Assembly: GCA_010015805.1 (NCBI GenBank)
Contig: ML978133.1
Span: forward strand, 186,001-250,000
Length of the DNA: 64,000 bases
Direction: 5' to 3'
From: Rhizodiscina lignyota
Lineage: Eukaryota > Ascomycota > Dothideomycetes > Aulographales > Rhizodiscinaceae
Shown in pieces: positions 22,234-33,874 of the stretch. Position numbers and translations under genes: made by a program. The notes beneath the pieces were generated by a model. The model was not told where the DNA came from. It was given only the letters and a program-made list of their open reading frames with translations, and searched no databases. Position 1 is the first letter of the stretch; each line of letters begins with the position of its first letter.

Positions 22234-24871
22234 ATGGCTGCAGTCGCCAGTTTCCGTGGAGAAAACCAGCACGGAGGCGGGTGGGACAGGCGAGGGATCC
22301 AGAGATCGAAGACTGGGTGGGATGAGAGCTTATCACCGAGTGGAAGCAAGGCAGCGGAAGCTCTGGCTGATGTTTTGGGAAGCTTGGCAGGTGGTTGGCA
22401 GGCGCTTGCGCTGGAAAATGTGAGCTCGATTTTACGAGTGAGATTGGTGAGATTGAGACGTAACGTGCTAATTATACGTGTAGCAATTGAAATTTGAAGG
22501 GAATGGAAAGTCTGGACTGAAAGCTCTCGATTTATGGATATCCAACGCTCTCCCAGCCACCTCCGCTCCTCCAGCGTACGAAGACGCGATATCCGACACA
22601 CCACCCGATTATACCGCTACGGAGGCAGTTGCTGTCGCACAGTTGCCTCCATATACTCCTTTTGACTGTAAACTCGTGCTTTCAGAGCCGCAGGAGAAAT
22701 CCCGCGACAGCACGAGTGACATCATACCTACTTCTAACCCACCACAGATCGACTTCTCGCAAGACGACTTCCGCACGCACGGCAAGAAACAGAAAGCCAA
22801 GCAGGCAAAAGCCTCTGACTTTTGGGGGGAAAGTGAAGAGAAGAAAGATGAAAATGGTGGTGGCGAAGGCGGCGAGCAGAACGGCGACGGTGCCGGGAAC
22901 GGTGCCGGTGGTGGTGCTGGTGGCGGCGATGGTGGAGATGGCGATAAGGGTCAGGGTGAAGATGACGATTGGGCGGAGTGGGGCACAAGCAAGAGCAAGA
23001 AAAAGAGTAAGAAGAAGCAGCAGGAGGAAGAAGAGGAGGAGGCTGCCGCTGCCACGAAGGCCGCAGAGGAAGAGAAGCTGGATGCTGAACAAGACGATGG
23101 ATGGGGAGGATGGTCGACAGGGAAGGCCAAGAAGGGAAAGAAGGGCAAGGTGGAACCCGCCATTCCTCCTGTCAAAGAGGAACCTGCAGCCGAAACGACA
23201 TTTGCAGATATCGACCTCAATGATGACGCACCGAAGCTAGAGTTCGACTTTGGCTCTACGGACAAGAAGTCAAGCACTCTGGATTTCGGATCGAGTTGGG
23301 GTGGTTGGGGTGCCACAGCCAGCAAATGGAGCTTCGGCGGCTTGGGCGAGTCGAAGAAAGAGGAAGACAACAAGGCCAGCGACGTCTGGGGTTCTATTGG
23401 CGGCAAGAAAGAAAAAGACAAGAAAAAGAGCACGGCCTCAGATTCGCTTGGGTTTGATTTTGGCTTCAATAACGGTGCAGACCCTGGTATGGAAACGGGT
23501 ACTGGCGACCTTGGCGAGACGAAATTCGAGGACGACGACGCTTGGGGCGGCTTTACGATGGCGTCTGTCAAGAAGTCCAAGAAGAAAGGTCTCGTTGAGG
23601 ATATTTCCAAACCTCCTATTGCAGCAGTGCCTGAAGAAGAACCGGAACCAGCGGCGGACCCGTGGGGAGGATGGGGCCCTAAGAAGGACAAGAAAAAGAC
23701 CACGAGTGCTCTGTCGAACGCTTTGGCAGAAGTGAAGGAGGCAGAGCAACCAAAGACGGAAGAAGTCGACGACTTCGGGTGGGGCGGCTTTGGCAAGAAA
23801 AGTAAAAAGGGAAAGAAAGAGGAAGAACTTGCGCCTCCTCCTCCTCCGCCACCTCCACCCGCGCCGTTTGAAGAGAAGGATCCCAACGAAATCGATTGGG
23901 ATACCTGGCAGTTCATGAGCAACAAAGACCGCAAGAAGGCACTCAAAGAGGGCAAGAAGGAACCGACACAGCCTCCGAACCCAGAACCGATGATGGAGCC
24001 TGAACTAGCGCCAGAACCGGTCGTCGAGAAAGACCCGAATGAGATTGACTGGGACGTCTGGCAGAGAATGAATAGCAAAGACCGCAAGAAGGCTCTCAAG
24101 CAAGGCAAGAAGGAGCCAACGAAACCTCCAACTCCAGAGCCGGAGCCAGAATTCTTTGAGCCGGAGCTAGAGCCAGAGCCAGAGCCAGAGCCGGAACCGG
24201 TCCCGGAACCAGTCGTTGAGAAAGACCCAAACGAAATTGACTGGGATGTCTGGCAAGCCATGAGCAGCAAAGACCGTAAGAAAGCTCTAAAGCAAGGCAA
24301 GAAGGAGCCCATGAAGCCTCCAACCCCAGAACCAGAGCCGGAACCAGAGCCGGAATTCTTTGAGCCAGAACCTGCGCCAGAACCTGCGCCAGAACCTGCG
24401 CCAGAACCAGTCGTCGAAAGGGACCCAAATGAGATTGACTGGGACATCTGGCAGGGCATGAACAGCAAAGACCGTAAGAGGGCTTTGAAGCAAGGCAAGA
24501 AGGAGCCCACAAAGCCTCCAACTCCAGAGCCTGAACCTGAACCTGAACCTGAGCTGGAATTCTTTGAGCCTGAGCAAGAATTCTTCGAAGCCATTGAGGA
24601 AAAAGATCCTAATGAGATCGACTGGGACACCTGGCAGGGTATGACCGGGAAGGATCGTAGAAAGGCCCTCAGGGAGGGCAGAAAGGAACCAACCAAGCCG
24701 CCTACCCCTGCGCCGGAACCCGAACCAGAGCCTGCAATAGTTGAGATCATTGAGGAAAAAGATCCGAACGAGATTGATTGGGACATATGGCAGGGTATGA
24801 ATACGAAGGACCGCAAAAGGGCTCTTAAGCAAGGCAAGAAGGAGCCCACAAAACCTCTAACTCCCGAACCT

Positions 24872-24906
<35 letters not shown>

Positions 24907-27900
24907 AGAAATAGTTGAAATCATCGAGGAAAGGGATCCGAACGAGATTGATTGGGATACCTGGCAAGGTATGAATTCGAAGGAGCGTAGAAGGGCTCTC
25001 AAAGACGGTAAAAAGGAGCCTACCAGACCGCTCACCCCTCCGCCAGAGCCAGAGCCAGAGCCAGAACCAGAGCCTCCAATGGTTGAAGTTCTTGAGGAAA
25101 AGGATCCCAACGAGATTGATTGGGATGTCTGGCAGGGTATGAATACGAAGGAGCGTAGAAGGGCTCTGAAGGACGGTAAAAAGGAGCCCACCAGACCGCC
25201 TACTCCTCCGTCGGAGCCAGAGCCAGAACCAGAACCCGTTATTGAAGAAAAAGACCCCAACGAGATCGAGTGGGAGGTGTGGGAGCTCATGAGCAGCAAG
25301 GATCGCAAGAGAGCGCTCAAGAACGGCAAGAAAGAGCCGAAACCACCAGCACCTCTAGCTTTCGAGCCTGAGCCTGAACCTGAGCCTGAACCTGTGCCGG
25401 AGCCAGAGCCTATCATGGAGATCGTGGAGGAGAGAGACCCCAATGAGATCGATTGGGACACTTGGCAGCTCATGAGCAGCAAAGACCGCAAGAGAGCCCT
25501 CAAGAACGGCAAGAAAGAGCCCAAACCTCCCGCGATCGAGGTTCCAAAAGAACCAGAGTGGGAGCCGGAGCCGGAGCCGGAGCCAATGCCTGAGCCTGAG
25601 CCTGTTCAAGAGGAAAAGGACCCGAATGAGATCGAGTGGGACATGTGGCAGTACATGACTCCTAAAGAGCGCAGGAAGGCGCTGAAGGATGGCAAGAAAG
25701 AGCCGAAACCGCCGTCAGCTGTACCCGAAGTTATCGCGCCGCCGCCGCCACCTCCTCCACCTGAGCCAGTCAAAGAAGAGAAGGATCCCAATGAGATTGA
25801 CTGGGACACTTGGAACTTTATGACCTCTAAAGAAAAGAGGAAAGCTCTCAAGGAAGGCAAAAAGGAGCCCACAAGGCCATCAGAGAAAGCTGCCAAGACC
25901 GAGGTTGATGTCGACCCTCTCGCTGCGTACGAGCCAATCAAAGATCCCACGGATGACTGGACTGATGTCTGGGGCTCAACGTCTGTGAAGAAGAAGTCCG
26001 TGTCTATACCACCTCCCCCTAAGGATGATATCCTTGGCAAAGCTACAACTCTGAGCTCGAACAAAGACGATGAATGGGGTGGTGACTGGCTTAGCCTTGG
26101 CAAGAATGACAAGAAAAAGAAGAACGAAATCCCTTCCAACGACATTCCTTCCATACCAGATCCCGCTGCAGACACCGATGCTTGGGGGAGCGCAACGTTT
26201 GGGAGCTTCTGGGGCAGCTCCAAGAAAGATGACAAGGCAAAGAAAGAACCAAAGGCTGATCCGTTCGAGAACATGCTCGGAAACAAGAAAGCACAAAAAC
26301 CGGATGAGGTCGACGAAGGCAATGATGATTGGCTTGGCTTTACCACCACTACAAGCAAGAAGGGCAAGAAAGACAAGAAGGGTCCCATCGAAGTTGCCGA
26401 GACGACATCAGGAATTGCCATGATGCCCGACTCAGTGACCGAGGACAAGTCCAATCCGGAGGATGAAGGGTTCCTGGGCATTTGGGGCTATGGCAACAAG
26501 AAGAAGAATAAGAAGGGCATTGTTGTTCAAGACGCAGATGCTCCGCCTGCTCCAACTCCACCCGGAGAGAAAGAGGAGAAAGAGCCCGACACCGGAATGA
26601 AAGCTATCGAAGCTTCTGATGAGATTTGGGGTGCTGCAGCCGGAAAGAAAACCAAGAAGGGCAAGAAGGATAGCGTTAGCCAGGCTTCCGATCCTCCCCT
26701 GAGCCGGACTGTCACCAAGGAGAGCAAATCCCCCAAATCATCAGCTGACAATGTCCTTCCGCCGCTCAGCAGGACACTCACCAAGGACAGCAAATCTTCA
26801 AAATTAGGAGCCGATGATGTTATTTCGTCGCTTAGCAGGACTGTCACCAGAGAGAGCAAGTACGGGTCCCCCAAAACATCAGCTGACAACGTTCTTCCGC
26901 CGCTCAGCAGGACACTCACAAGGGAGAGCAAGTCTTCGAAAGCAGCTGCAGACGATGTTCTTCCCTCACTTAGCAGGTCGCTCACCAAAGAGAGCAAGTC
27001 GTCCAAGACCGCAGCTGATGATCTTCTGAACTTCTTGGATGATCCAATTCCACCGGTTGAGCCAAAGGAAGAAGCCAAGGTCGAGACGCCGGCAGCAGCT
27101 GCACGGAGCATCTGGGGCAGTTGGGGTTCATCGAAGCCAGCGACTCCTGCTCCCGCGAAGCCCCTGACTGCGAGGGAGAGACTGAAGGCCGAGAAGGAGC
27201 GGATAGCCAAAGAGAAGGAAGAGAAGGCTCGCAAAGACGAGGAAAAGCGATTGGCAAGGGAAGAAGAAGAGCGTTTGCAGCAAGAGGAAGAGGAAAGGCT
27301 GCAGCGGGAGAAGGGGGAGGCGGAAGAGAAAGCGCGAAAGGAAGCAGAAGCGGCCGCGAAGAAGCCAAAGACCAAGGCAGAACTCCGTGCTGAAGCAAAG
27401 GCGGCTAAGGAGGCGGCTAAGGAGGCGAAGAAGAAGGGCAAGAAGGAACCTGAACCTGAGCCTGAGCCTGAGCCCATCGTCGTTCCCGAGCCAGAACCAG
27501 AGCCGGAACCATATTTCGCCGATTTCGCTGAAGAGCCGATGGCGGCGTGGAACTCTGACAAGACGAGCGCGGATGCCGCACCATCCTGGGGTATATGGGG
27601 GGTGAATCTGAAGAGCACCAAGAAGTCCGGCGCTAAGACCGATATGGCCGCAGCCCCGCCAGCCAATCAAGACATCGTAATTACCGAAGATGCGCCGAAG
27701 GCTCCAGAAGCATCCAACGTCCGCGAAGCCACTTTGCCTCTTGACACATTACTCACCAAGACCGCGTCAGCATCTTCTACAAAATCAACCAAAGCCACAC
27801 CTAAAGGTTCTGTCGCAGACCGTATCCGGGCGTTGGAGAAGGAGAAATTGAAGAAGAAGGAAAAAGCTGCTCTTGAAGAAATTGCCCCACTTCCGCCTCC

Positions 27901-30202
27901 ACCTCCACCACCAGAACCCGAACCAGAGGCTATAGAGGTCGTACCCGAACCGCCACCTGTCATTCTCGACAAAAAAGCTGCGCGACGTGCTGCAAAGGCT
28001 GCCGAGAAAGCGAGGAAAGCTGCTGAAGAAGCCGAGGCCGAAGCTGCTGAAATCTTAGTTATTCCTGAGGAGCCTCCGAAAACTCAAAGTCCGTTGCCTG
28101 GCTTGTTCCCCGAAGACGAAGAGGAAGAGGAAGAATTTTTTGTGCCTCCACCGCCTCCACCTCCTGTAGAAGATTTTAATATGGGCAAATCCGCTGCTGC
28201 CGTTCGCAAAGCCGAGAAAAAGAGCAAAAAGGCCGCCAAAGCCGAAGCTCTCCCGCCGCCACCACCGCCGCCTCCGGTTGAAATCGTGGAAGAAGGCACA
28301 CGCGCCTCTGGTAGCACAACTGCTGTTGAGGATCCTGCCAGGCCGCCAACTCCACCTCCGGAGGAGACCGAAGACGAACAGTTCAGTACGCCACCCCAAG
28401 CAAAGAAGGAACGCCCCAAGGTTGTGCGGAACGGTACGACCTCCTGGGGAATGTGGGGCTCATCTACTCCGAGGTCCTCTAGGCCTGTCATGGCATCTCG
28501 TATGAAGGAAGTCAATCCGGAGAAAGAGAAAGTCATCCCCCCTGCGCAAACGCGTCTAAAGCCTGCTCGCAAGGCCAGTGACAAAGACAAGGTTGAAACG
28601 AAATCGTCCGAGTCAGAAAAGGCCGACAAGACTGCCAAACCTGCCATGGCGTCTCGACCAAAGTCTTCAAGGGCTAACACTGGCTTCTCGCTCTTTAGTC
28701 CCCCACCACCTCAACGCTCGCGATCGATGCGCGAGAGCAAGGTCGCGTCCAGAGGTGCATCTGTAGACCGTGGTATTCCCACTCCGCCACCCGAAGATGA
28801 GCCGCCAAGGATCAGTGGCAAGGCTGCCAAGATCATGGGCGTCCGCGAGGGTCGCAAGTCCTCGTCTAAGAAAGACAGGAGGAAGTCTGCGCCAGACCCA
28901 TACGCCCTCCCAAGTGACTTGAGCGGCGATGGTGATGAAACCGAGGCAATTGTCGATGTCCCTCCACCTCCACCGATTGAGAAAGTGTCGAGTAAGAAGT
29001 CGAAGCGCCAGTCAATGCCAGTCGCGCCTCCTGCTGGCGACTTGCTCGATATGGGTGACTTTGGCCCTGGCGCACCCGTCGTACCACCTGTAACGCTTGC
29101 TTTCGAGGATACGCCATCAAAGCGACCACCATTGCAGCGGGCCAACACCACGAATCCTGCGCGCAAGTCGACTGGCGGCTTCATGGCGGGCATGTTTGGA
29201 GCATCGTCTAGTCGGCGTGACACTCGCCCTCCGCAGGCTTCACGTAATCGGACGGGAAGTTCGCATCCCGGATACGAAAGTGAAGGCGGCACTTCACGTC
29301 GCATGCAGACTGCTTACGACGACGACCAATCCCGACGCATTCGCCGGGAAAGCCGCAAGGTGGCCGACGCTGCGACGGATGCTGAGACCGAAGCTCGCCG
29401 CGCTGAGCGTAGAGCTAGGCGCGCTGAACGAGAACAGCGCAAGGAGAGGGATGAGTACGATTCGAAGAAGTCGCGCGCAAGAGACGCGCGAGATCGCGAG
29501 ACTCGTGAAGAGGAAGAGCGTGAGGCGCGTCGTCAAGCGCGCAGAGCCGCTCGAGAGGAGCGCAAGGCTGCAGAGGCTGCAGCGCAGCGCGAAGAAGAGG
29601 CCCGAGAACTTGACCGGAGAGCCAGGCGCAAAGAGCGCGAGGCTGAGAAGGAACGCCAGCGCATTGAGCGAGCTCGAACTGAGAAGACCGACCGAAGGCG
29701 ATCTGAAGTCCCTCCACCTGAGGCTGATGAAGAGCGCCGCGCGAGAAAGAGAGCTCAAAGGAAGTCGCTTGCACCTGAGGATGCCAATGCAAACCGCCCG
29801 TATCTCTCAAACGGCGGTGACAAGACTTCCTCGTGGGTCGATCAGATCAACGCGGAGCCTCCACCACCACCACCGATTGAAGGGACGGTCCTCGAGCCGG
29901 GGCCAGACTTGAACATAGACCACGGCGAGGGTGCTGAGAATGTACGAGAGGAAGAGAGGATATACAATGAAATGAAGCGCAAGACTCCAAAGGATCCATT
30001 GAAGCGCCGCGACAGCCATCGCGACCGTGAGAGAGACGATAGGCGCCGCGACAAGCGCCGTGAAGAAAAGAAGAGCAGTGACGGGAGTGGTGGAGCAGAC
30101 AGGAGGCGGAGCACCGCATATGGATATGATGACAGAGAGAGGCCGAGAGAACGCCCTGCTGTAGGTGGCAGGAGGCAGAGTTGGTTCCAGAAGATATTCT
30201 AG
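22234..30202 (+). CDS. giant repeat protein with twelve DPNEIDWD repeats
   Basis: Two exons (22234-22419 and 22484-30202, 64-bp intron with GTGAGC donor and GTAG acceptor) encode 2634 residues. Exon 1 has a short globular-looking start. Then PPAY and PPDY motifs, which are WW/arrestin-type ligands, occur near residues 90-105. From about 150 to 520 and again later there are about sixteen W-G-x-W/F-G motifs followed by Lys clusters (for example WGGWGPKKDKKK). Residues about 525-1190 are twelve units of DPNEIDWDxW, a short spacer, KDRKKALKxGKKEP and a Pro/Glu linker. Then five Ser/Thr units (PLSRTLTKESKSSK type), Arg/Lys/Glu coiled coils and polyproline blocks follow, ending RRQSWFQKIF. Expected to be mostly disordered with short binding motifs, perhaps a cortical or scaffold protein. 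I do not recognise the repeat family. Confidence 0.88.
23872..25890 (+). repeat. tandem coding repeat, twelve units of about 100-250 bp
   Basis: Twelve tandem units inside the giant gene. Each unit has a constant core of about 32 codons (DPNEIDWD, then W, then a KDRKKALK or KERRRALK basic helix, then GKKEP) and a variable Pro/Glu/Ala spacer of GAGCCN-type codons whose length differs between units. Synonymous differences between units show the array is not brand new, but spacers such as the GAGCCG runs near 24880-24905 look recently expanded. Confidence 0.9.
26695..27040 (+). repeat. five-unit Ser/Thr-rich coding repeat
   Basis: Five head-to-tail units of 22-24 codons with the pattern LSR-T/S-L/V-T-K/R-E/D-S-K, then an Ala/Asp-rich part ending in DDVLP or DNVLP. 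They lie within the giant gene downstream of the twelve-unit array. Each unit has several Ser/Thr next to basic residues, so phosphorylation is plausible. Confidence 0.8.
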
Positions 30203-30697
30203 TCTCCACTGAGCAACATGGAGCGGTATTGTATTTCGGATTCTTGATTGTTTTGAGTTAGAGATACCTGCGCCTACGCGCTGTTGGATGTTTGGATGCT
30301 TCTTATCTGTCGTTAATGTCAGCCTGCTGAGCCGGCCCTCACAGGTTTTTTGGTGGCACTTACGGATGGACATGGATGTTCGATTCTTTACAAATACCCC
30401 ACTTCATGTTGTAGTTCGAATGAAAGAGACACTTTTAATTTCGAGAGGATTACGGTTGCAGGACATAATAAGAAGTGCATGAATATTTATTCTCCTTGAC
30501 AGCCAGCAACGTCGGATGGTGCGAACAGGTGATGTTAACCAATCTCGTAGGGCCACATCGCGACGCGTTGCGGATCGCTGGGATGAACATGCACGACGAC
30601 CATTACGATCCCGCCCGTGCACCGTACATGATGCTGCAGAAGTCACAACAACTGAATTTGCTTTTGGTCTTTCAAAGAGAAATACAACGCACGAAGC
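30203..30697. other. convergent spacer
   Basis: About 500 bp between the giant gene and the convergent BTB gene. Small frames only; probably the two 3' UTRs. Confidence 0.6.
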
Positions 30698-31514
30698 TTA
30701 ACCCCTGCCCGAGGATGCCACCTGGTCATCCTCCGTACGCTCATAATACCACTTGGGATCCTCCTCCCATGGACAGTACTGACTGTGATTACAACTGGCG
30801 TGCATCTTCCAGGTCACCTCAAGCACGTCCTTCCAGAACTGGACCGGCGCATGATTCCAGTCCCTTGGCTGACCGTGAGTGGCAATGGGGACGCAGTCAC
30901 GGCTACCAAAATACGCATACATGTCGACCAGCAAACGCCACAACGGCGAAGACTCTAAGCCGTCGGTGACCAGTGATTCCGCAAGATCCGAAGGGAAGCT
31001 TTTCGAAATAATGATTCGGTCGATGAATCCCTTTATGGTGGCGTTTTTGGCGTGGCGATCTTGCACCATGTTTGCGAAACAGTAAAGACCATAGAGGAGT
31101 CTGAATTCCCGAGCATCGTGAAGTCGACTCGGATCTCTTCTATCATCGGCCGGGCTTGTTCTGATGTAATGGATGCTTTGTTCCGAGTACAGCCATTGCA
31201 AGTATAGCTCAACAACGTCTTTCTTCTCGTGCGGGAGGTTGATAATCTCGTGCGGTTTGTTGGCTTTCTTCCTTCTCCACTCTTCCTTCAGTCTATTGCG
31301 GAAAAAGGTTGATGATTTCCGGAGGACGCTCTCGTGGACGAGGAATGAGTGCTTCTCTGGACCAATTAAGAGTTGAATGACTCCACCCGTCAATCTACTT
31401 CCAGATCAGTCTCCATAATCACCTTACAGGTAATTGCAAGACGCACATTATTCCATTGTGTGGATTATTGGTAAGTAGAGGTGACTGAACTGGGCGCTGA
31501 TCCATATTCGACAT
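30698..31514 (-). CDS. BTB/POZ domain protein (first of a tandem pair)
   Basis: Exons 31514-31447 and 31394-30698 (52-bp intron, donor GTGCGT, acceptor AGTAG) give 254 residues. The splice joins NNPHNGI to ILTGGVIQLLIGPEKHSF, so the BTB core starts at about residue 25: LVHESVLRKSSTFFRN, then INLPHEKKDVVELYLQWLYS. The C-terminal half (helical, LLVDMYAYFGS and PVQFWKDVLEVTW) resembles that of the next gene. Fungal BTB proteins of this size are numerous and mostly uncharacterised; some act as Cullin-3 adaptors or DNA-linked regulators. The ATG at 31514 is the first in a plausible context, but an acceptor-like site near 31574 leaves open an additional upstream exon. Confidence 0.75.
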
Positions 31515-32036
31515 CGATTCTTCAAGATGGCGGGTTTCCTCTTGTCGAAACCAGTGCGGATAGTCTGAGATCTGAGCTCCGCGGTTAGCGTTTATTCACA
31601 AGAGAACAGCAGGACATTACTTGATATCTCATTCTCGAGGCCAGAAGTCTTCAGTGTCGTTATGAATAAGATGCTCAGTTCGTAAATATGCTTAGTTTGT
31701 CTAAAGCGGAACAACGAATGTAACTGCAGTCGGTTGAGACAGAACGATTGATGCTTTTGAAAATGCTCGACTAGTGGTGAAGGCAGGGAAGACATGTATG
31801 TAATGCAACGCAAAAAGGACTTTTGTTGTTAAACAGAAGATCAAATGTGCAAACGCCAGTCAAGGAAACCACGGCCCTCCCAGTGTATTATATGGAAGCG
31901 GCGAACGCGCTCCATCTTCGTTTGAACTCCGAACTCCAAATATCCCGATCAGACAATAGGCATCAATTCCAATGCCAGCCCCGCCGAATCATCGATCCAA
32001 ACTCGACGCACACGTTCTGCTTTCATGATGTCGGTA
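31515..32036. other. spacer between the two BTB genes
   Basis: About 520 bp. A minus frame at 31592-31813 could supply a further N-terminal exon to the BTB gene ending at 30698, but its sequence has no domain signal and it is not called. Confidence 0.5.
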
Positions 32037-33520
32037 TCAAAGACATCTCTCTCCATCAGCATGATCATGGTAAGTGCACATCTTTCGCGTCCACAGCGGC
32101 TCCACAACCTTCCCTGGCAGACCACCGCTAATATCCAGAGCCCTACTCATGATATCCTTCCAGTACTTGTCCGGGTATGGCCGCAGATTGTTCGGCTTGG
32201 CCAATCCGGGGTCGAAGTGCTCCAGGATGACGCTTTGGTGATCAATGATGTACAAGTCAACAAGAAGCTTGATGAGAGCGCAATTTGATGGAAAACGGTT
32301 GCGATACGCCCAAGGAATGATGTTGTCCAAATAGAACTCGTCGCGAAGGACCATCTCGGTCATAGAGTCGATAATGGCGTTTCGGAAACTGGAGTCGCGG
32401 GCAACGACTCCAAGCTTGTAAGCCTCTGCGAGAAGATAGATCTCTCGGGAGAGTACAGTCTCCACGGTTTCAGTTGGCGAAGCCTCGCAGATGCTGAAGA
32501 TGTTTCGTGCATACATCCACTTCGAATAGAGGCGCACCGCGTCGAAGCTGCAATCCTTGAAGCTTATTCGAAAAGCATATGGCTGCTCTCTGATGAAAGT
32601 AGAGGTCGTGCAGGCGAGTGCACGGTGCACAAGGGCGCATGAACCATTTCCAACGTCAAGGCCTACTAGAATCTTGTCCTTCTTGTCGACTGACACAAGA
32701 TTGTTCAGGCTGCACAAGTTAGCGAAAGTCAGGAATTCCAAATGCAAGACGTACTATTCTCCATCCTCTGCGGATTTGCGCATTGGAGCCGTCTCATATC
32801 GAGGCAGCATAGTGTACCGATTCTTGGAAAGCTTTGCTTGAGCAAAAGGACGCTCCTCAGAATTTCGAACCATATTTCTCGTTTGGTTTTGCGGTGGAAC
32901 CGGACCGCGATTCTCCTGAGGAAGAGGATTTGCAGACTTGTGATTTCTTGCAGCTGCTTGATCCTTCGCGTGCATATGTGTATCTTGTTGCTGCTTGAGT
33001 TTCGTTCTTGGGCTGGCGCGGTCCGAGGAATGCGTCACTCTGTCTTGACCATTTTTTCGATTACCCAACTCTGATGGCTCGTCGTCCGCAATAGCCCAAT
33101 TGGTTGCATGGAATTTGGGTGCATCTGTGCTGGCGAAGCTCCATCTACTTGCCGCCGGAGAACCTCGCGAATCCGACAGAGCAACATCTGTGTTCAAGTG
33201 TACATGAGAGCGTAACCATTTATAAACTTTGCTAAAGCAGCTTTGAGACTCACGCGACCAACTGTCGCCAGCGTCCGAAGGAATCGGGCCTGCCGTAGGC
33301 TGGAGATCATGGCCCTGAATAAAATTATCAGGCATTGTTTTGTGTGTTGTCACATCGCGGCGAGACATGGTGGGACTTACTTGAGTCTGAGGCGAGTTGG
33401 GACTGGATAGCGTGTTAGCTTCGAGATCTAAAATGGCTGATCTGATCCTTACGGTGTTTTCATATCCCGGAGAGAGCAAGTGCAGCGACGAGCATGGCGG
33501 CCGCAGGAACCACACCGCAT
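32037..33520 (-). CDS. BTB-like protein with Cys-rich N-terminus (second of the pair)
   Basis: Five exons (33520-33453, 33402-33381, 33314-33254, 33187-32755, 32709-32037) give 418 residues. The start MRCGSCGRHARRCTC places six Cys in the first 20 residues, like a tiny zinc knuckle. Exon 2 is only 22 nt. The intron at 33188-33253 is 66 bp and open in frame; it could be retained. After a disordered basic linker, a BTB-like core follows (DKILVGLDVGNGSC, LVHRALACTTSTF, FDAVRLYSKWMYA). The C-terminal helical part (LLVDLYIIDHQ, DKYWKDIMSRAL) parallels the neighbouring BTB gene, indicating an old tandem duplication. A simpler model starting at ATG 33368 (good Kozak context) is possible but ignores two well-formed introns. 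Function unknown. Confidence 0.68.
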
Positions 33521-33874
33521 CGTATTTTTGTGATTTTGAGAGTAGTTGAGGGTGTGGAGAACAAATAGTCCGCTTGCGCGAGCTATGACTGAGAGCACGG
33601 CCAAGTCAAACGCGCCCAAAAAACATCTAGCGATCAATTTTGGGTAGGCGAAAGATAGCCTCGAATGTAAAAGAAGGAAGAACGAAAGCCCGAGAGATTT
33701 GGGAGCTTTCGCGAGATTTGTGCGTAGGGAAAATCTCGTAAAGGTGCGCACTTGGTTGGGTGTTCGAAAATGGGTGAGGTAGGAGAGGAAGAGACTGGGC
33801 TCAAAGTTTGATACAGTGACACCAATAAACCCGCCAAGGAACGCGTCGTGTTAACAACACAGACTAATTTGACG
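33521..33874. other. spacer between BTB gene and GIR2
   Basis: About 350 bp: promoter of the BTB-like gene to the left and 3' region of GIR2 to the right, same strand. Nothing else seen. Confidence 0.6.

Noticed and set aside
22951-25524. 857-codon minus-strand frame in the giant gene
   Set aside because: Mirror of the repetitive Pro/Glu codons; low-complexity Ser/Gly output, no start context or family signal.
23872-25890. Regular repeats that might be mistaken for a CRISPR array
   Set aside because: Eukaryotic sequence, units in one open reading frame, spacers are Pro/Glu codons of the same protein.
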